From the NCBI RefSeq assembly GCF_002742625.1, contig NZ_PEBF01000001.1:3038001-3102000 (forward strand): a DNA stretch of 64,000 nucleotides, written 5' to 3'. Numbering within the stretch: position 1 is the first letter of the stretch; each line of letters begins with the position of its first letter. Below are positions 27,333 through 36,100 of the stretch, piece by piece. A program made the translations under genes and the position numbers. The DNA is from Caulobacter sp. FWC2. GTDB taxonomy: Bacteria > Pseudomonadota > Alphaproteobacteria > Caulobacterales > Caulobacteraceae. The notes under the pieces were generated by a model that had not been told where the DNA came from, did no database searches, and saw only the letters and a list, made by a program, of their open reading frames with translations.

Positions 27333-27713
27333 GGCGGCGTCTCCCAGACATTAGCCGTTAGGACCAGGAGACGCGCGCGGCTTACAGGGGCTCTCACCCT
27401 CCTAGTCGTCAGCGCGTCGACGACAAAGATGGCCCCTACAGCAGCGTTCGCAAGCGATTTTTATCCGTATAAGGATCATATCAGCGTGCGGACAAAGCAT
27501 TTTTTGATATCCCAAATTTAATCCCGATACAGATGGTTATTGACCATTTCCTTGCGCACAAAGCCTTTGCGGACAAGGGTTAGCGCTGCTGGTCGATTCT
27601 CCGGAATGCGACGCGGGGAACAGATCGGCGCATAAAAAAATCGCCCGCGTCGGCGTGACGCAGGCGATTTTCGTGAGTTTAGTCGATCGTCCGTGGGCGT
27701 CGCCGCCCGGGGC
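27333..27713. other. AT-rich intergenic region without a gene
   Basis: About 380 bp with no convincing ORF. It is AT-rich around 27440-27550 and contains three near-copies of GCGGACAAAGC (27488-27498, 27554-27564, 27570-27578), which could be operator half-sites. It ends with the acyl-CoA dehydrogenase terminator. Confidence 0.5.
27634..27673 (-). terminator. Intrinsic terminator of the acyl-CoA dehydrogenase operon
   Basis: On the minus strand AAAATCGCCTGCGTC pairs with GACGCGGGCGATTTT around a short loop, followed by a T-run (27641-27635). It lies about 40 bp after the stop at 27714. Confidence 0.85.
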
Positions 27714-28853
27714 TTACGCTGCGGCGTCGAACGACAGGAATTCGTAGCGCTTCAAGTGGTGATCGACCGAGCCGAACAGGCCCTCGATCAGGCTGGCGCG
27801 CTTGAAATAGTGGCCGATGGCCAGTTCGTCGGTCATGCCCATGCCGCCGTGGATCTGGATAGCGTTCTGGCCCACGAACTTGCAGGCGCGGCCGATGCGG
27901 ACCTTCATGGCCGACACGGCCTTGGCTCGCTCCTCGGCGCTCTCGTCGACCTTGATGGTGGCCATGTAGATCATCGACACCGATTGCTCGACCTCGATGA
28001 ACATGTCGACCATCCGGTGCTGCAGCACCTGGAAGTTGGCGATCGACGTGCCGAACTGCTTGCGTTGCTTGGCGTAGTCCAGCGTGCCCTCGTGCAGCTT
28101 GCGCAGCACGCCCACGGCCTCGGCGCCGACGGCGGCGGTGGCCTCGTCGATCACCTGGTTGACCAGACCCAGGCCGTCCTCGGAGATCAGGGCGTCGGCC
28201 GGGACCGAGACGTTCTCGAAATAGACTTCCGAGGCGCGGTTGCCGTCGACCGTCGGATAGTCGCGCGTCACGACCCCCGGCAGGCTCTTGTCGATCAGGA
28301 ACACCCCGACGCCGCCGGCGTCGCGCTGGGCGCCGCCGGTGCGAGCCGTGACGATCAGGTGCGAGGCGAACGGCGCGCCGACCACCACGGCCTTGTGACC
28401 GTTCAGGACCCAGCCTGAGCCGTCCTTCTTGGCCGTCGTCTTCAGGTCCTGCCAGGTGTAGCGGCCCTGCGGCTCGGCATAGGCGAAGGCGATGGTGGTG
28501 GTCCCGCCGACGATGCCCTCGATCACCGAGGCGGCGCCCGCGTAGCCCGAGTGCTTCATGAAGCCGCCGCCGATCACCACCGAGCCGAGATAGGGCTCGA
28601 TGACCAGCGCCTTACCGAACTCTTCCATGATGATCATGTTGTCGATCGCGCCGCCGCCCAGGCCGCCCAGCTCTTCGCTGAACGAGGCCCCCAGGATGCC
28701 CAGCTCCTCGGCGAAGGCCTTCCAGTAGTCGGCGCGCCAGCCGCTCTCGGAGGCGACGATCTTGCGGCGGGTCTCGAAGTCGTACTTGTCCTGCAGGAAG
28801 CTCGCGACCGTGTCGCGGACCATCGACTGCTCTTCGGTGAAGTTGAAATCCAT
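27714..28853 (-). CDS. Acyl-CoA dehydrogenase (second of a pair)
   Basis: 379 residues from the ATG at 28853 (MDFNFTEEQ); an ATG 30 bp upstream is also in frame. It shows the ACAD N-terminal helical domain (LGILGASFSEELGGLGGGAID), a beta domain and C-terminal helices with FGTSIANFQVLQHRMVDMF and IQIHGGMGMTDELAIGHYFKRA. FAD-dependent alpha,beta-desaturation of acyl-CoA, passing electrons to ETF. It is divergent in sequence from the upstream ACAD; such pairs often form heteromeric enzymes for steroid-like or branched acyl-CoAs. The expected catalytic Glu was not located with certainty. Confidence 0.88.
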   Translation of the reverse strand: MDFNFTEEQSMVRDTVASFLQDKYDFETRRKIVASESGWRADYWKAFAEELGILGASFSEELGGLGGGAIDNMIIMEEFGKALVIEPYLGSVVIGGGFMKHSGYAGAASVIEGIVGGTTTIAFAYAEPQGRYTWQDLKTTAKKDGSGWVLNGHKAVVVGAPFASHLIVTARTGGAQRDAGGVGVFLIDKSLPGVVTRDYPTVDGNRASEVYFENVSVPADALISEDGLGLVNQVIDEATAAVGAEAVGVLRKLHEGTLDYAKQRKQFGTSIANFQVLQHRMVDMFIEVEQSVSMIYMATIKVDESAEERAKAVSAMKVRIGRACKFVGQNAIQIHGGMGMTDELAIGHYFKRASLIEGLFGSVDHHLKRYEFLSFDAAA

Positions 28854-28982
28854 CCCTGGGTTTCCGTTCTTTTTGATTGTCATCCCGGCCGCAGCTTATC
28901 GGAGAGCCGGGACCGTCAAAGTCACTGAATTGGGTGGTCCCGGATGAGCCGCGCCGCGGCCCTCCGGGATGACAGCCTTGCG

Positions 28983-30197
28983 CTAGAGCCCCAGCACCAT
29001 CTTGGCGATGATGTTGCGCTGGATCTCGTTGGAGCCGCCGTAGATCGACGTCTTGCGGACGTTGAAATAGGTCGGCGCGGCGCGGTGGGCGAAGTCGGGG
29101 CCGATCGGATGGGCGTTGTCGCCGTCCTTCGGGAAGCCGCGGAAGTAAGGCGCGCCGTAGTGGCCGGCCGCTTCCAGCACCAGCTCGGTGATCCGTTGCT
29201 GGATCTCGGTGCCCTTGATCTTCAGGACGCTCGACTCCGGCCCCGGGCCCTTGCCGGCCGCCTCACCCGCCAGGGTGCGCAGCTCGGTATATTCCAGGGC
29301 CGTCAGGTCGATCTCCAGCTCGGCGACCTTGCGCTTGAACATCGGATCCTTGATCAGCGCGTCGCCGTCGTCCGACAGCTCGACCGCGGCGATCTGGCGG
29401 ATGCGCTCGATGCCGCGCTTGGAACGGGCGACGCCGGCGATGCCGCTACGCTCGTGGGCCAGCAGGAACTTGGCGCAGGTCCAGCCCTTGTTCTCGTCGA
29501 AGATGCGGTTCTCGACCGGCACCTTGACGTTCTCGAGCCAGACTTCGTTGACCTCGTGCTCACCGCCCAGGGTGATGATCGGACGGACCGTGACGCCCGG
29601 CGACTTCATGTCGATCAGCAGGAACGAGATGCCTTCCTGGATCTTGGCGGTCGGGTCGGTGCGGACCAGGCAGAAGATCCAGTCGCCGTGCTGGGCCAGG
29701 GTGGTCCAGGTCTTCTGGCCGTTGACCAGGTAGTATTCCTTGCCGTCGTCGCCGGTGAAGCGCTCGGCCTTGGTCTTCAGGCTAGCCAGGTCGGACCCGG
29801 CGCCCGGCTCGCTGTAGCCCTGCGACCACCAGATGTCGCCCGACAGGGTCGGCGGCAGGAAGCGTTCCTTCTGTTCGGGCGTGCCGAACGTGTAGATCAC
29901 CGGGCCGACCATGTTGATGCCGAACGGCAGGATCGGCACGCAGTCGGCGCGGGCGGTCTCTTCCGACCAGATGTAGCGCTGCACCGAGGTCCAGCCCGGA
30001 CCGCCGTACTTCTCCGGCCAGGCCGGGGCGACCCAGCCCTTCTTGGCGAGGGTGCGATGCCAGGAGAGGAAGTCCTCCTTGGCCATCTCCTCGCCTTCTT
30101 CCTGCTTGTCGCGCAGGCCCGCCGGGTAGTTCTCGGCGATAAAGGCGCGCACCTCGTCGCGGAAGGCGAGGTCCTCGGGCGAGAAGTCCAGATTCAT
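28983..30197 (-). CDS. Acyl-CoA dehydrogenase (first of a pair)
   Basis: 404 residues. N-terminal MNLDFSPEDLAFRDEVRAFI and WPEKYGGPGWT; the FAD/substrate segment is WWSQGYSEPGAGSDLASLKT; C-terminal YGGSNEIQRNIIAKMVLGL is the typical ending. It precedes the second ACAD by 129 bp on the same strand. The two together resemble heteromeric FadE pairs. Minus-strand promoter is expected in the 150 bp between 30198 and the CobT-like stop. Confidence 0.92.
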   Translation of the reverse strand: MNLDFSPEDLAFRDEVRAFIAENYPAGLRDKQEEGEEMAKEDFLSWHRTLAKKGWVAPAWPEKYGGPGWTSVQRYIWSEETARADCVPILPFGINMVGPVIYTFGTPEQKERFLPPTLSGDIWWSQGYSEPGAGSDLASLKTKAERFTGDDGKEYYLVNGQKTWTTLAQHGDWIFCLVRTDPTAKIQEGISFLLIDMKSPGVTVRPIITLGGEHEVNEVWLENVKVPVENRIFDENKGWTCAKFLLAHERSGIAGVARSKRGIERIRQIAAVELSDDGDALIKDPMFKRKVAELEIDLTALEYTELRTLAGEAAGKGPGPESSVLKIKGTEIQQRITELVLEAAGHYGAPYFRGFPKDGDNAHPIGPDFAHRAAPTYFNVRKTSIYGGSNEIQRNIIAKMVLGL

Positions 30198-30347
30198 GGC
30201 GGGCTCCCGTTCAATCGGCCCCTCTGCGGGAGGCCGTTATTGCGTTTCAGGCGCCACGATAGATGTCGAACGAACGTTTGGAAAGATGACGTTAGCGTCA
30301 ACGGAAGCGAATGTTATCCTCGTTCACCTAAGTCGCCGGAATTGCGG

Positions 30348-31229
30348 CTAGCGGACCTCGCAGGCCAGCTTGACGAGGGCCAGGGCCGAGGCACCGCCGA
30401 CCCCTTCCTCGTCCAGCGTATCGAGCGCCAGAAGCGGACGCTTGTCGAGGACTTCGAGCAGCCGGGCGTGGCCCTTGGCCGGGCTGACATGGGCGGCCAG
30501 ACAGTGATCGATCGCGCCAGGCTCTACCGCGCGGACAATGGCGGCGGCGGCGCAGGCGGCATAGCCATCCAGCAGCACTGGCACCTTCTGCACGCGGGCG
30601 GCCAGGATCGCGCCGACCACGGCGGCGGTCTCGCGGCCGCCCAACTGTCGCAGGATCTCCAGCGGATCCTCGCCCATGCCCTCGTCCTTGGCGCGCGAGA
30701 CGGCGGCGGCGACCGGTTCCGGATCGTCGGACCAGTCCGAGGCCTCGCCGCCGAACAGCGCCAGACAGACGGCGGCGGCCGTGCGGGCGGCCCCGGCGAC
30801 GATGACGCCGGGGATCAACAGGTCGGGCTGCTTGGCCAGGGCCTCCATGCCGAAGGCCATGGTGGCGGCGGCCTCCTTCTCGCTCATCGAGGCCTGGCCG
30901 ATGAAATCCGGCGACGGGCGGTCGATGGCCAGATCGAAGGCTTCCAGGCCCGCGCCCTGCACGCCCGCCAGGCGCGAGACGGTGGCCCCGCCCGAGGCGA
31001 TGGCCTCCAGGCGGTCGCGGGCGTAGCCGCGCGCTCCGACACCCTGGCGCGCGCCGGCATAGAGCGCCACGACCGGGCGATTGACGGCCGGCGGGCTCTT
31101 GCCACTCCAGGCGGTCAGCCAGCCGGAGATCTCGGCCAGGCGCCCGCCCTGCTCCAGCGTCGGAGACGGGCCCGGCGCGGGCGGCGAGACGGCGAGCTGG
31201 CGGATGTCGGCGAAGGGAGAAGCGGTCAT
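30348..31229 (-). CDS. cobT: CobT-like nicotinate-nucleotide-dimethylbenzimidazole phosphoribosyltransferase
   Basis: 293 residues from the ATG at 31229 (MTASPFADIRQL). Family features include VALYAGARQGVGARGYARD, a MSEKEAAATMAFGMEAL block, LPGVIVAGAARTAAA-like segment (LLIPGVIVAGAARTAAA), the nucleotide site VLLDGYAACAAAAIV and the C-terminal DEEGVGGASALALVKLA holding the catalytic Glu. The enzyme makes alpha-ribazole phosphate, the lower ligand of cobalamin. No cobalamin riboswitch is visible upstream. The divergent DUF1289 gene starts 88 bp away. Confidence 0.88.
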   Translation of the reverse strand: MTASPFADIRQLAVSPPAPGPSPTLEQGGRLAEISGWLTAWSGKSPPAVNRPVVALYAGARQGVGARGYARDRLEAIASGGATVSRLAGVQGAGLEAFDLAIDRPSPDFIGQASMSEKEAAATMAFGMEALAKQPDLLIPGVIVAGAARTAAAVCLALFGGEASDWSDDPEPVAAAVSRAKDEGMGEDPLEILRQLGGRETAAVVGAILAARVQKVPVLLDGYAACAAAAIVRAVEPGAIDHCLAAHVSPAKGHARLLEVLDKRPLLALDTLDEEGVGGASALALVKLACEVR

Positions 31230-31316
31230 GGTCGCGGACTTAAACCCGTCCACGGCCAAAGCAACCCCCGAGGGGCACGCTTGCGCGCCGCCGCCAGAGC
31301 GGAGATGCTGAAAAGA

Positions 31317-31559
31317 ATGAGCACCGACGCCCCGATAGGTACGCCAGCCCGGCCGCCCCGCCCGATCGTCACGCCCTGCGTCAAGGTCTGCGCGGTCGAC
31401 GGGACCAGCGGCTATTGCCTAGGATGCCGCCGGACCCTGCCGGAAATCGCCGGCTGGGCGCGGCTCTCAGACGAGGAAAGGGCGGCCATCATGGCCGCCC
31501 TCCCCGATCGTCCGGATCCAATGATCGCCCTGATGGCGGCGACCGCGGCCCGCTCCTAG
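31317..31559 (+). CDS. DUF1289 domain protein
   Basis: 80 residues from the ATG at 31317; an ATG 12 bp upstream lacks ribosome-site spacing. A Cys-rich motif VTPCVKVCAVDGTSGYCLGC (four Cys) typical of DUF1289 could bind metal. RTLPEIAGWARLSDEERAAIM follows. Function unknown; members are small cytoplasmic proteins. It is the only coding part of a much longer open plus-strand frame. Confidence 0.85.
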   Translation: MSTDAPIGTPARPPRPIVTPCVKVCAVDGTSGYCLGCRRTLPEIAGWARLSDEERAAIMAALPDRPDPMIALMAATAARS

Positions 31560-31568
31560 CAGCAGACC

Positions 31569-31901
31569 TCAGCGCGAAGCCTGGGTGGCGCCGAGGAACG
31601 GCGCGCAGACCTGATCACGTTCGGCGATCAGCTTCAGCTTGGCGTTGCCGTCGGCCGAGTCGGCCTTCTTGCGGGTGTTGTTCATCTTGGTGACGGCGTC
31701 GATGCGGACCGAAGCCTTGCGGTCGGCCGACTCCGTACGCAGGAAAGCGTCGACGGCCGAGGTGTCCAGCTTGCCCAGGTTTTCCGAGGCGGCCAGAGCG
31801 CTGCAGCGCGAGGCTTCGACGAACTGCTTGTCGGTGGCGCCGGCGTGAGCAACGCCCGCGATGGAGCCCGCGGCGACGAGCGCGATAAGGACGGCTTTCA
31901 T
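31569..31901 (-). CDS. Small secreted protein, unknown function
   Basis: 110 residues: signal peptide (AVLIALVAAGSIAGVAHAG), then a mature part with two Cys (ASRCSALAASENLG and ERDQVCAPFLG), a likely periplasmic disulfide. No family recognised. Upstream lies an AT-rich intergenic region shared with the retropepsin-like gene. Confidence 0.72.
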   Translation of the reverse strand: MKAVLIALVAAGSIAGVAHAGATDKQFVEASRCSALAASENLGKLDTSAVDAFLRTESADRKASVRIDAVTKMNNTRKKADSADGNAKLKLIAERDQVCAPFLGATQASR

Positions 31902-32188
31902 GGCGATAATCCCTCTATTGCCATTTGTTCTGTGGCCTACAGAGATAACGCCGAGCGAAAGCTTTCCGAAGTTAATTCCAGGACATGAAAAGCATTACAC
32001 AGACGTAATGAAGAATATTAAATCGATGTAATATGAACAATGCTCAGCAAAGGAATATACTTGTTACCTTATTAGTAACCATGGCGCGAAAATCGCTTTG
32101 CCGATTCACGCCTTGAAAACGCCTGCCCGCTAATGATTAGGCATCGGCCGCAGAAGCGGTCTCAAAGCCGATACGGCAGGGTGTCTTT
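31902..32188. promoter_or_regulatory. AT-rich divergent promoter region
   Basis: 287 bp with no gene. It contains ATTAC-N6-GTAAT (about 31995-32010) followed by a GATGTAAT copy, and GTTAC-N7-GTAAC (about 32064-32080). These inverted repeats could be operators for the divergent genes. No known regulator site recognised. Confidence 0.4.
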
Positions 32189-32698
32189 ATGTTGAGGTTC
32201 GCGGCGATCGCACTCGTGGGGGCCCTGTCAGCGGTGGGCGCGGCCAAGGCCGTCGTCTCCCTCGACGATCTGCGCCATCCGGAGCTGCGCGCGCCCTCGG
32301 CCGCGGCGGCCACGCTCGGCGGCGCCGAAGGCGGAGCGGCCCAACTGACCAAGGACCGCGACGGCCACTTCTGGGCTCAAGGCAATGTCGACGGCAAGGC
32401 CGTTCGTTTCCTGGTCGACACCGGCGCCACCGCCGTCTCGCTCAGCATGGCCGACGCCCAGCGTCTGGGCATCGACACCAGCAAGCTGAACTACGACTAC
32501 AACGTCATCACCGCCGACGGCCGCACCCGCGCCGCCTCGGTCAAGCTGGCCACGGTCGCCATCGCCGGCGCCAAGGTCCGCGACGTCGACGCCCTTGTCA
32601 TCGAGAAGGGCCTTGAGAACTCGCTGCTGGGCATGAGCTATCTGGGCCGGCTGTCGCGCTTCGAAGCGACGCCGACCTCGCTGATCCTGCACCCGTAG
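32189..32698 (+). CDS. Retropepsin-like aspartic protease (TIGR02281 type)
   Basis: 169 residues with a signal peptide or anchor (FAAIALVGALSAVGAAKAV). The single active-site motif is VRFLVDTGATAVSLS (DTGA, at about residue 77), followed by DALVIEKGLENSLLGMSYLGRL, the usual hydrophobic-hydrophobic-Gly motif. Works as a homodimer in the envelope. It is convergent with dusA; the stop ends at 32698 and the dusA stop starts at 32699. Confidence 0.9.
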   Translation: MLRFAAIALVGALSAVGAAKAVVSLDDLRHPELRAPSAAAATLGGAEGGAAQLTKDRDGHFWAQGNVDGKAVRFLVDTGATAVSLSMADAQRLGIDTSKLNYDYNVITADGRTRAASVKLATVAIAGAKVRDVDALVIEKGLENSLLGMSYLGRLSRFEATPTSLILHP

Positions 32699-33712
32699 CT
32701 AGGCGGGGAGTTCCGCCCGCTCCTCGCGCGCCGCCAAGGCCGCGCGCACGGCGTCCAGCGCCCTATCCACCACATCCAGACCCGCGCCAGCCTTGACGCC
32801 CTCGACCGTCAGGATGCGCCGCCACGCCCGCGCGCCCGGCAGGCCGTGGAACAGGCCCAGCATGTGCCGGCTCATCGCCGCCAGATGTGTTCCGGCCGCC
32901 AGCTCACGCGCAAGATACGGCTTGTAGCGTTCGACCGCTTCGAAACTGTCGACATCGGCGACATCCATGCCGAACACCCGCCGGTCGACCTCGCCCAGCA
33001 GGCCGGCCTCGTGATAGGCCGCGCGGCCCAGCATCACCCCGTCGACGCCGTTGGCCAGATGCTCCAGCGCCGCGTCGAGGGTGGGCACGCCGCCATTGAT
33101 GGCGATGGTCAGGTTCGGACGCTCGCGCTTGAGCCGATAGACCAGGTCGTAGTCCAGCGGCGGGATGTCCCTGTTCTCCTTAGGCGACAGACCCTTCAGC
33201 CAGGCCTTGCGGGCGTGGACGATAAAGCTCTCGATCCCCACCGTCGCGCTGCGATCAACCAGGGTGAACAGCGCCTCTTCCGGGTCCTGGTCGTCGACGC
33301 CGATCCGGCACTTGACCGTCGCCGGAACCTTCACCGCGTCCTTGATGGCGGCCATGCACTCGGCCACGAGGTCAGGCTCGCGCATCAGGCACGCCCCGAA
33401 CCGGCCGCTCTGCACGCGGTCGGACGGGCAGCCGACGTTAAGATTGACCTCGTCATAGCCGTAGTCCTCGGCGATCCGCGCCGCCTGCGCCAGCTCGGCG
33501 GGATCCGACCCACCCAGCTGCACCGCCACCGGATGCTGCTCGGGATCATAGCCCAGCAGCTTCTCGCGATCGCCGTGCACGACGGCCCCGCTGGTCACCA
33601 TCTCGGTATAGAGCAGAGCCCGGCTCGACAGGACCCGATGCAGCGACCGGCAGTGCCGATCCGTCCAGTCCATCATGGGCGCAATAGAAAATCTATGTGC
33701 TTGAAATTGCAT
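32699..33712 (-). CDS. dusA: tRNA-dihydrouridine synthase A (integration-site gene)
   Basis: 337 residues. FMN TIM barrel with SIAPMMDWTDRHCR, LYTEMVTSGAVVHG, catalytic Cys in NLNVGCPSDRVQSG and KCRIGVDDQD; ends with the helical C-terminal domain. It reduces U20/U20a of tRNA. The ICE lies directly upstream. The first ~11 codons are much more AT-rich than the rest, suggesting that the element supplied a substitute 5' end and start codon after integrating near the PMMDWTDRHCR codons. The reading frame stays intact, as known for dusA-targeting integrases. Confidence 0.95.
   Translation of the reverse strand: MQFQAHRFSIAPMMDWTDRHCRSLHRVLSSRALLYTEMVTSGAVVHGDREKLLGYDPEQHPVAVQLGGSDPAELAQAARIAEDYGYDEVNLNVGCPSDRVQSGRFGACLMREPDLVAECMAAIKDAVKVPATVKCRIGVDDQDPEEALFTLVDRSATVGIESFIVHARKAWLKGLSPKENRDIPPLDYDLVYRLKRERPNLTIAINGGVPTLDAALEHLANGVDGVMLGRAAYHEAGLLGEVDRRVFGMDVADVDSFEAVERYKPYLARELAAGTHLAAMSRHMLGLFHGLPGARAWRRILTVEGVKAGAGLDVVDRALDAVRAALAAREERAELPA
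33649..33683. other. Candidate attachment site (ICE/dusA junction)
   Basis: On the minus strand, GCGCCCATGATGGACTGGAC plus GGATCGGCACTGCC encodes the conserved dusA segment where dusA-specific integrases are known to recombine. Composition changes sharply at its outer edge (33683), from GC-rich dusA to AT-rich element DNA. The partner att repeat should lie beyond the right edge of the window. Confidence 0.6.
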
Positions 33713-33828
33713 AATTTTTATCGCATATTCAACAAGTTAGATCGTTCTGAAAACCGCCAGGGATACGCTAGCCTACGCAGTTTTTCTCTACGATACGACG
33801 CCTCACTGTTCACTTGGCGTACACGAAA

Positions 33829-34908
33829 ATGGCCACCTTTGTGAATCTGCCCTCGGGATCCTGGCGAGCCATAATCCGTCGGAAGGGTCGGTATATAAGC
33901 GAGACGTTCAAATTTCGCGATGACGCGAGGCGATGGGCCACGGCTCAGGAGAGCGCCATCGACAAAGGCGCGGCGCCGAAAAAGACGCACATCGCCAACA
34001 AGACGACTTTCGCGCACCTCATCGACCTGCACCTGGCTGATCTCAGAGAGGTTGGAAAGCCGATCGGGCGCACAAAGCTGGAAACCCTTCTCCTTCTCCG
34101 CCGCGCGATTGGGCAGCGGAAGTTCGGCGAGTTCGATCGCAAGTTCATCATCGACTTCGGCCGCGAGCGTGCGCGTGGCGGCGCTGGCCCCGTTACCGTC
34201 AGTATGTACATCGGCGCCATCAAGCTCGTGCTTGTTCATGCATCCGCCGTCCACGAGATCGAGACCAAGCTCGAGCCGATCGAAATGGGTCGCCAGGCGC
34301 TCAAGCATCTGGGCCTTGTCGGCAAAAGCCAGGAGCGCGACCGCCGCCCCACCGAAGACGAACTGACGCGGCTCTTCGAAAGCTTCGACGAAAACCCCTG
34401 GCAGCAAAACCCGATGAGCCGGATCATCAAGTTCGCCATCGCTACCGCCATGCGCCAGGACGAGATCTGCCGGATCACCTGGAGCGACTACGACGCGCGG
34501 GCCAAGACGGTGCTCATCCGGGACCGCAAGGATCCGCGAGACAAATACGGCAACAACCAGAATATCCCGCTGATCGGTCTCAGCGGATATGATCCGATCG
34601 CTCTGATCGAGGAACAACGCGCTTTCCGCAGCAACTTTGACGACCGGATTTTCCCGTACAATGGCAAGTCGGTCAGCGCCGCGTTCACGCGCACCACCAG
34701 CAAGTTGGAGATCGAGGATCTCGTCTTCCATGACATGCGCCACGAGGGCACCAGCCGGTTCTTCGAAGCCGGCCTCGAGATCGAACAGGTCGCTCTGATT
34801 ACCGGCCACAAGGACTGGAAGATGCTGCGGCGCTACACCCACATCAAGGCCTCGTCAGTGCACAAGGCGGCGGCGCGCCTGAAGCGCGACGAGGACCTGG
34901 ACGACTAG
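33829..34908 (+). CDS. int: Tyrosine recombinase (dusA-type ICE integrase)
   Basis: 359 residues from the ATG at 33829; a TTG 15 bp upstream is in frame but less likely. N-terminal SAM-like/AP2-like region (SWRAIIRRKGRYISETF), core-binding domain and catalytic domain with Arg209 (TAMRQDEICRI), His301-x2-Arg304 (FHDMRHEGTSR), His327 (TGHKDW) and Tyr336 (RRYTHI). It cuts and joins attP and attB. It starts 116 bp from dusA and points into the element. Its 3' end overlaps the next, convergent gene by 4 bp. Confidence 0.95.
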   Translation: MATFVNLPSGSWRAIIRRKGRYISETFKFRDDARRWATAQESAIDKGAAPKKTHIANKTTFAHLIDLHLADLREVGKPIGRTKLETLLLLRRAIGQRKFGEFDRKFIIDFGRERARGGAGPVTVSMYIGAIKLVLVHASAVHEIETKLEPIEMGRQALKHLGLVGKSQERDRRPTEDELTRLFESFDENPWQQNPMSRIIKFAIATAMRQDEICRITWSDYDARAKTVLIRDRKDPRDKYGNNQNIPLIGLSGYDPIALIEEQRAFRSNFDDRIFPYNGKSVSAAFTRTTSKLEIEDLVFHDMRHEGTSRFFEAGLEIEQVALITGHKDWKMLRRYTHIKASSVHKAAARLKRDEDLDD

Positions 34909-35282
34909 CGTACGGACTTTGGGCGAGGCCGGTTTCGATCCCCCTCGTCCGCCGCCTCAAGAAGCATGCGCGCGAAATCGCGTAGCGCGTCGGGCGAGGC
35001 GGTCAGGTTTACGAGTTTGCGATGCTTGCGATCCTTGCCCGCCGCCTGGGTGGTCAGTTCGGCAATGAGCTCGACTTGGCCCAGGCGAACGGGCCGCGCC
35101 GTCAAAAACAAAGCGCGCTTTCCCTGCCGGTTATCTTCCGCCTCGATTGAGACGGCGCCTGCGCCAGGCCAAGGCTCGTCGTCCGGTAGCCCCAGCCCCC
35201 AAGTCTTGTGCTCGGAGCGCGCCTGGGTCTGTTGCACCTGCTCGATGGCCCAGGCGTCAAGATGTGGATCGCGGTCAACCAT
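34905..35282 (-). CDS. Hypothetical ICE protein
   Basis: 125 residues from the ATG at 35282 (MVDRDPHLDAW); an ATG 18 bp upstream is in frame. Soluble; visible features are KTWGLGLPDDEPWPGAGAV, a LTARPVRLGQVELIAEL beta-like segment and a basic tail (DRNRPRPKSVR). No family recognised. It overlaps the integrase stop by 4 bp in convergent orientation. Confidence 0.6.
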   Translation of the reverse strand: MVDRDPHLDAWAIEQVQQTQARSEHKTWGLGLPDDEPWPGAGAVSIEAEDNRQGKRALFLTARPVRLGQVELIAELTTQAAGKDRKHRKLVNLTASPDALRDFARMLLEAADEGDRNRPRPKSVR

Positions 35283-35387
35283 CCCCGGAGCGTATCGCAT
35301 CTGGCCGAGCGTGACATAGGCGCGATTTCTTGGACTCTCATAGGCGACCGGTGTCGACGCGACTCCAGAGGCCGGCGCTTCGGCCCC

Positions 35388-35618
35388 CTAGCTGTGACGG
35401 GCCCCAGCGTTTCCGTCGGGATCATGCGTCGTGTGTCGCGCGCCTTGCTCGGCCCAGGCGACCAGATCAGCTTGTCGATACACCACTCGCCCGCCGATCT
35501 TGCGATAGGCCGGACCGGCACCGAAGGTTCGATATTTCTCAAGCGTGCGGGGTGACAGGCCAATCAGGTGCGCAGCTTCGCGCGTGTCGACGTAACGGGC
35601 AAATTCTGTATCCGGCAT
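35388..35618 (-). CDS. AlpA/HTH_17-like small regulator, candidate excisionase
   Basis: 76 residues. One winged-helix MerR-type unit: YVDTREAAHLIGLSPRTLEK, then YRTFGAGPAYRKIGGRVVY and DLVAWAEQG. Proteins of this size near integrases in ICEs are AlpA-like and often act as recombination directionality factors or activators of the trb genes. It lies 90 bp from DUF736. Confidence 0.85.
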   Translation of the reverse strand: MPDTEFARYVDTREAAHLIGLSPRTLEKYRTFGAGPAYRKIGGRVVYRQADLVAWAEQGARHTTHDPDGNAGARHS

Positions 35619-35708
35619 GATCCACCTCTGGGGTCAGGGATTTGGAAGCGGTCCAAGGCCTCGCCTTGAGCCGCGATCACGTGAAGAAGGTCGCGCTAGC
35701 AACTGATT

Positions 35709-36098
35709 TCAGGTTTGAATTTCCTCATGGACCTTGGACGGGGCGACATCCGTCTCTGGATCTGACGGACTTTGCACCTTGGGTTTGGGCGGCCGCGTCC
35801 AAACCAGTTGGGCGCTCAGCCCCTCGGCGTCGAGGAAAAGCGTCGCCCAAATCGGGGCGGCGAGACACGGGTCATCCAGGCTCACGCGGTAGTAGGTTCT
35901 AGGCGCGTCGCCTCTGGACCGATGCTCCCAGGCGTCACCCAAATGCGCTGATCCGGTCATGACCCGAAAAGCCGGCGCATTGGGATGGCTGCGATTGTCG
36001 TTGGGCTCCAGACGCACCTTGGCGTTGGCGTAAAGCGTTCGGATGTCACCTTCCCAACCGCCTGTCCTGCTAGGTCTGAACTCGCCGATGACCGCCAT
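35709..36098 (-). CDS. DUF736 family protein (first copy)
   Basis: 129 residues. DUF736 motifs: AVIGEFRPSRTGGWEGDIRT, ANAKVRLEPND, APAFRVMTGSAHLGDAWEHRS and YYRVSLDDPCLAAPIWATLFLD. The usual size is about 100; the extra C-terminal ~25 residues (KPKVQSPSDPETDVAPSK) are acidic and disordered. DUF736 genes are typical of alphaproteobacterial conjugative elements; role unknown. It is 2 bp from the DUF2274 gene upstream. Confidence 0.88.
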   Translation of the reverse strand: MAVIGEFRPSRTGGWEGDIRTLYANAKVRLEPNDNRSHPNAPAFRVMTGSAHLGDAWEHRSRGDAPRTYYRVSLDDPCLAAPIWATLFLDAEGLSAQLVWTRPPKPKVQSPSDPETDVAPSKVHEEIQT

Positions 36099-36100
36099 CT

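Noticed and set aside
27142..27354. 70-codon plus-strand ORF
   Set aside because: Starts inside the terminator hairpin and overlaps the better-supported small minus-strand ORF.
28944..31316. Upstream part of an 871-codon plus-strand frame
   Set aside because: Antisense to acyl-CoA dehydrogenase and cobT; only its last ~80 codons form the DUF1289 protein.
30198..31316. Cobalamin riboswitch upstream of cobT
   Set aside because: No recognisable B12 box or the expected folding in the 88-bp divergent gap.
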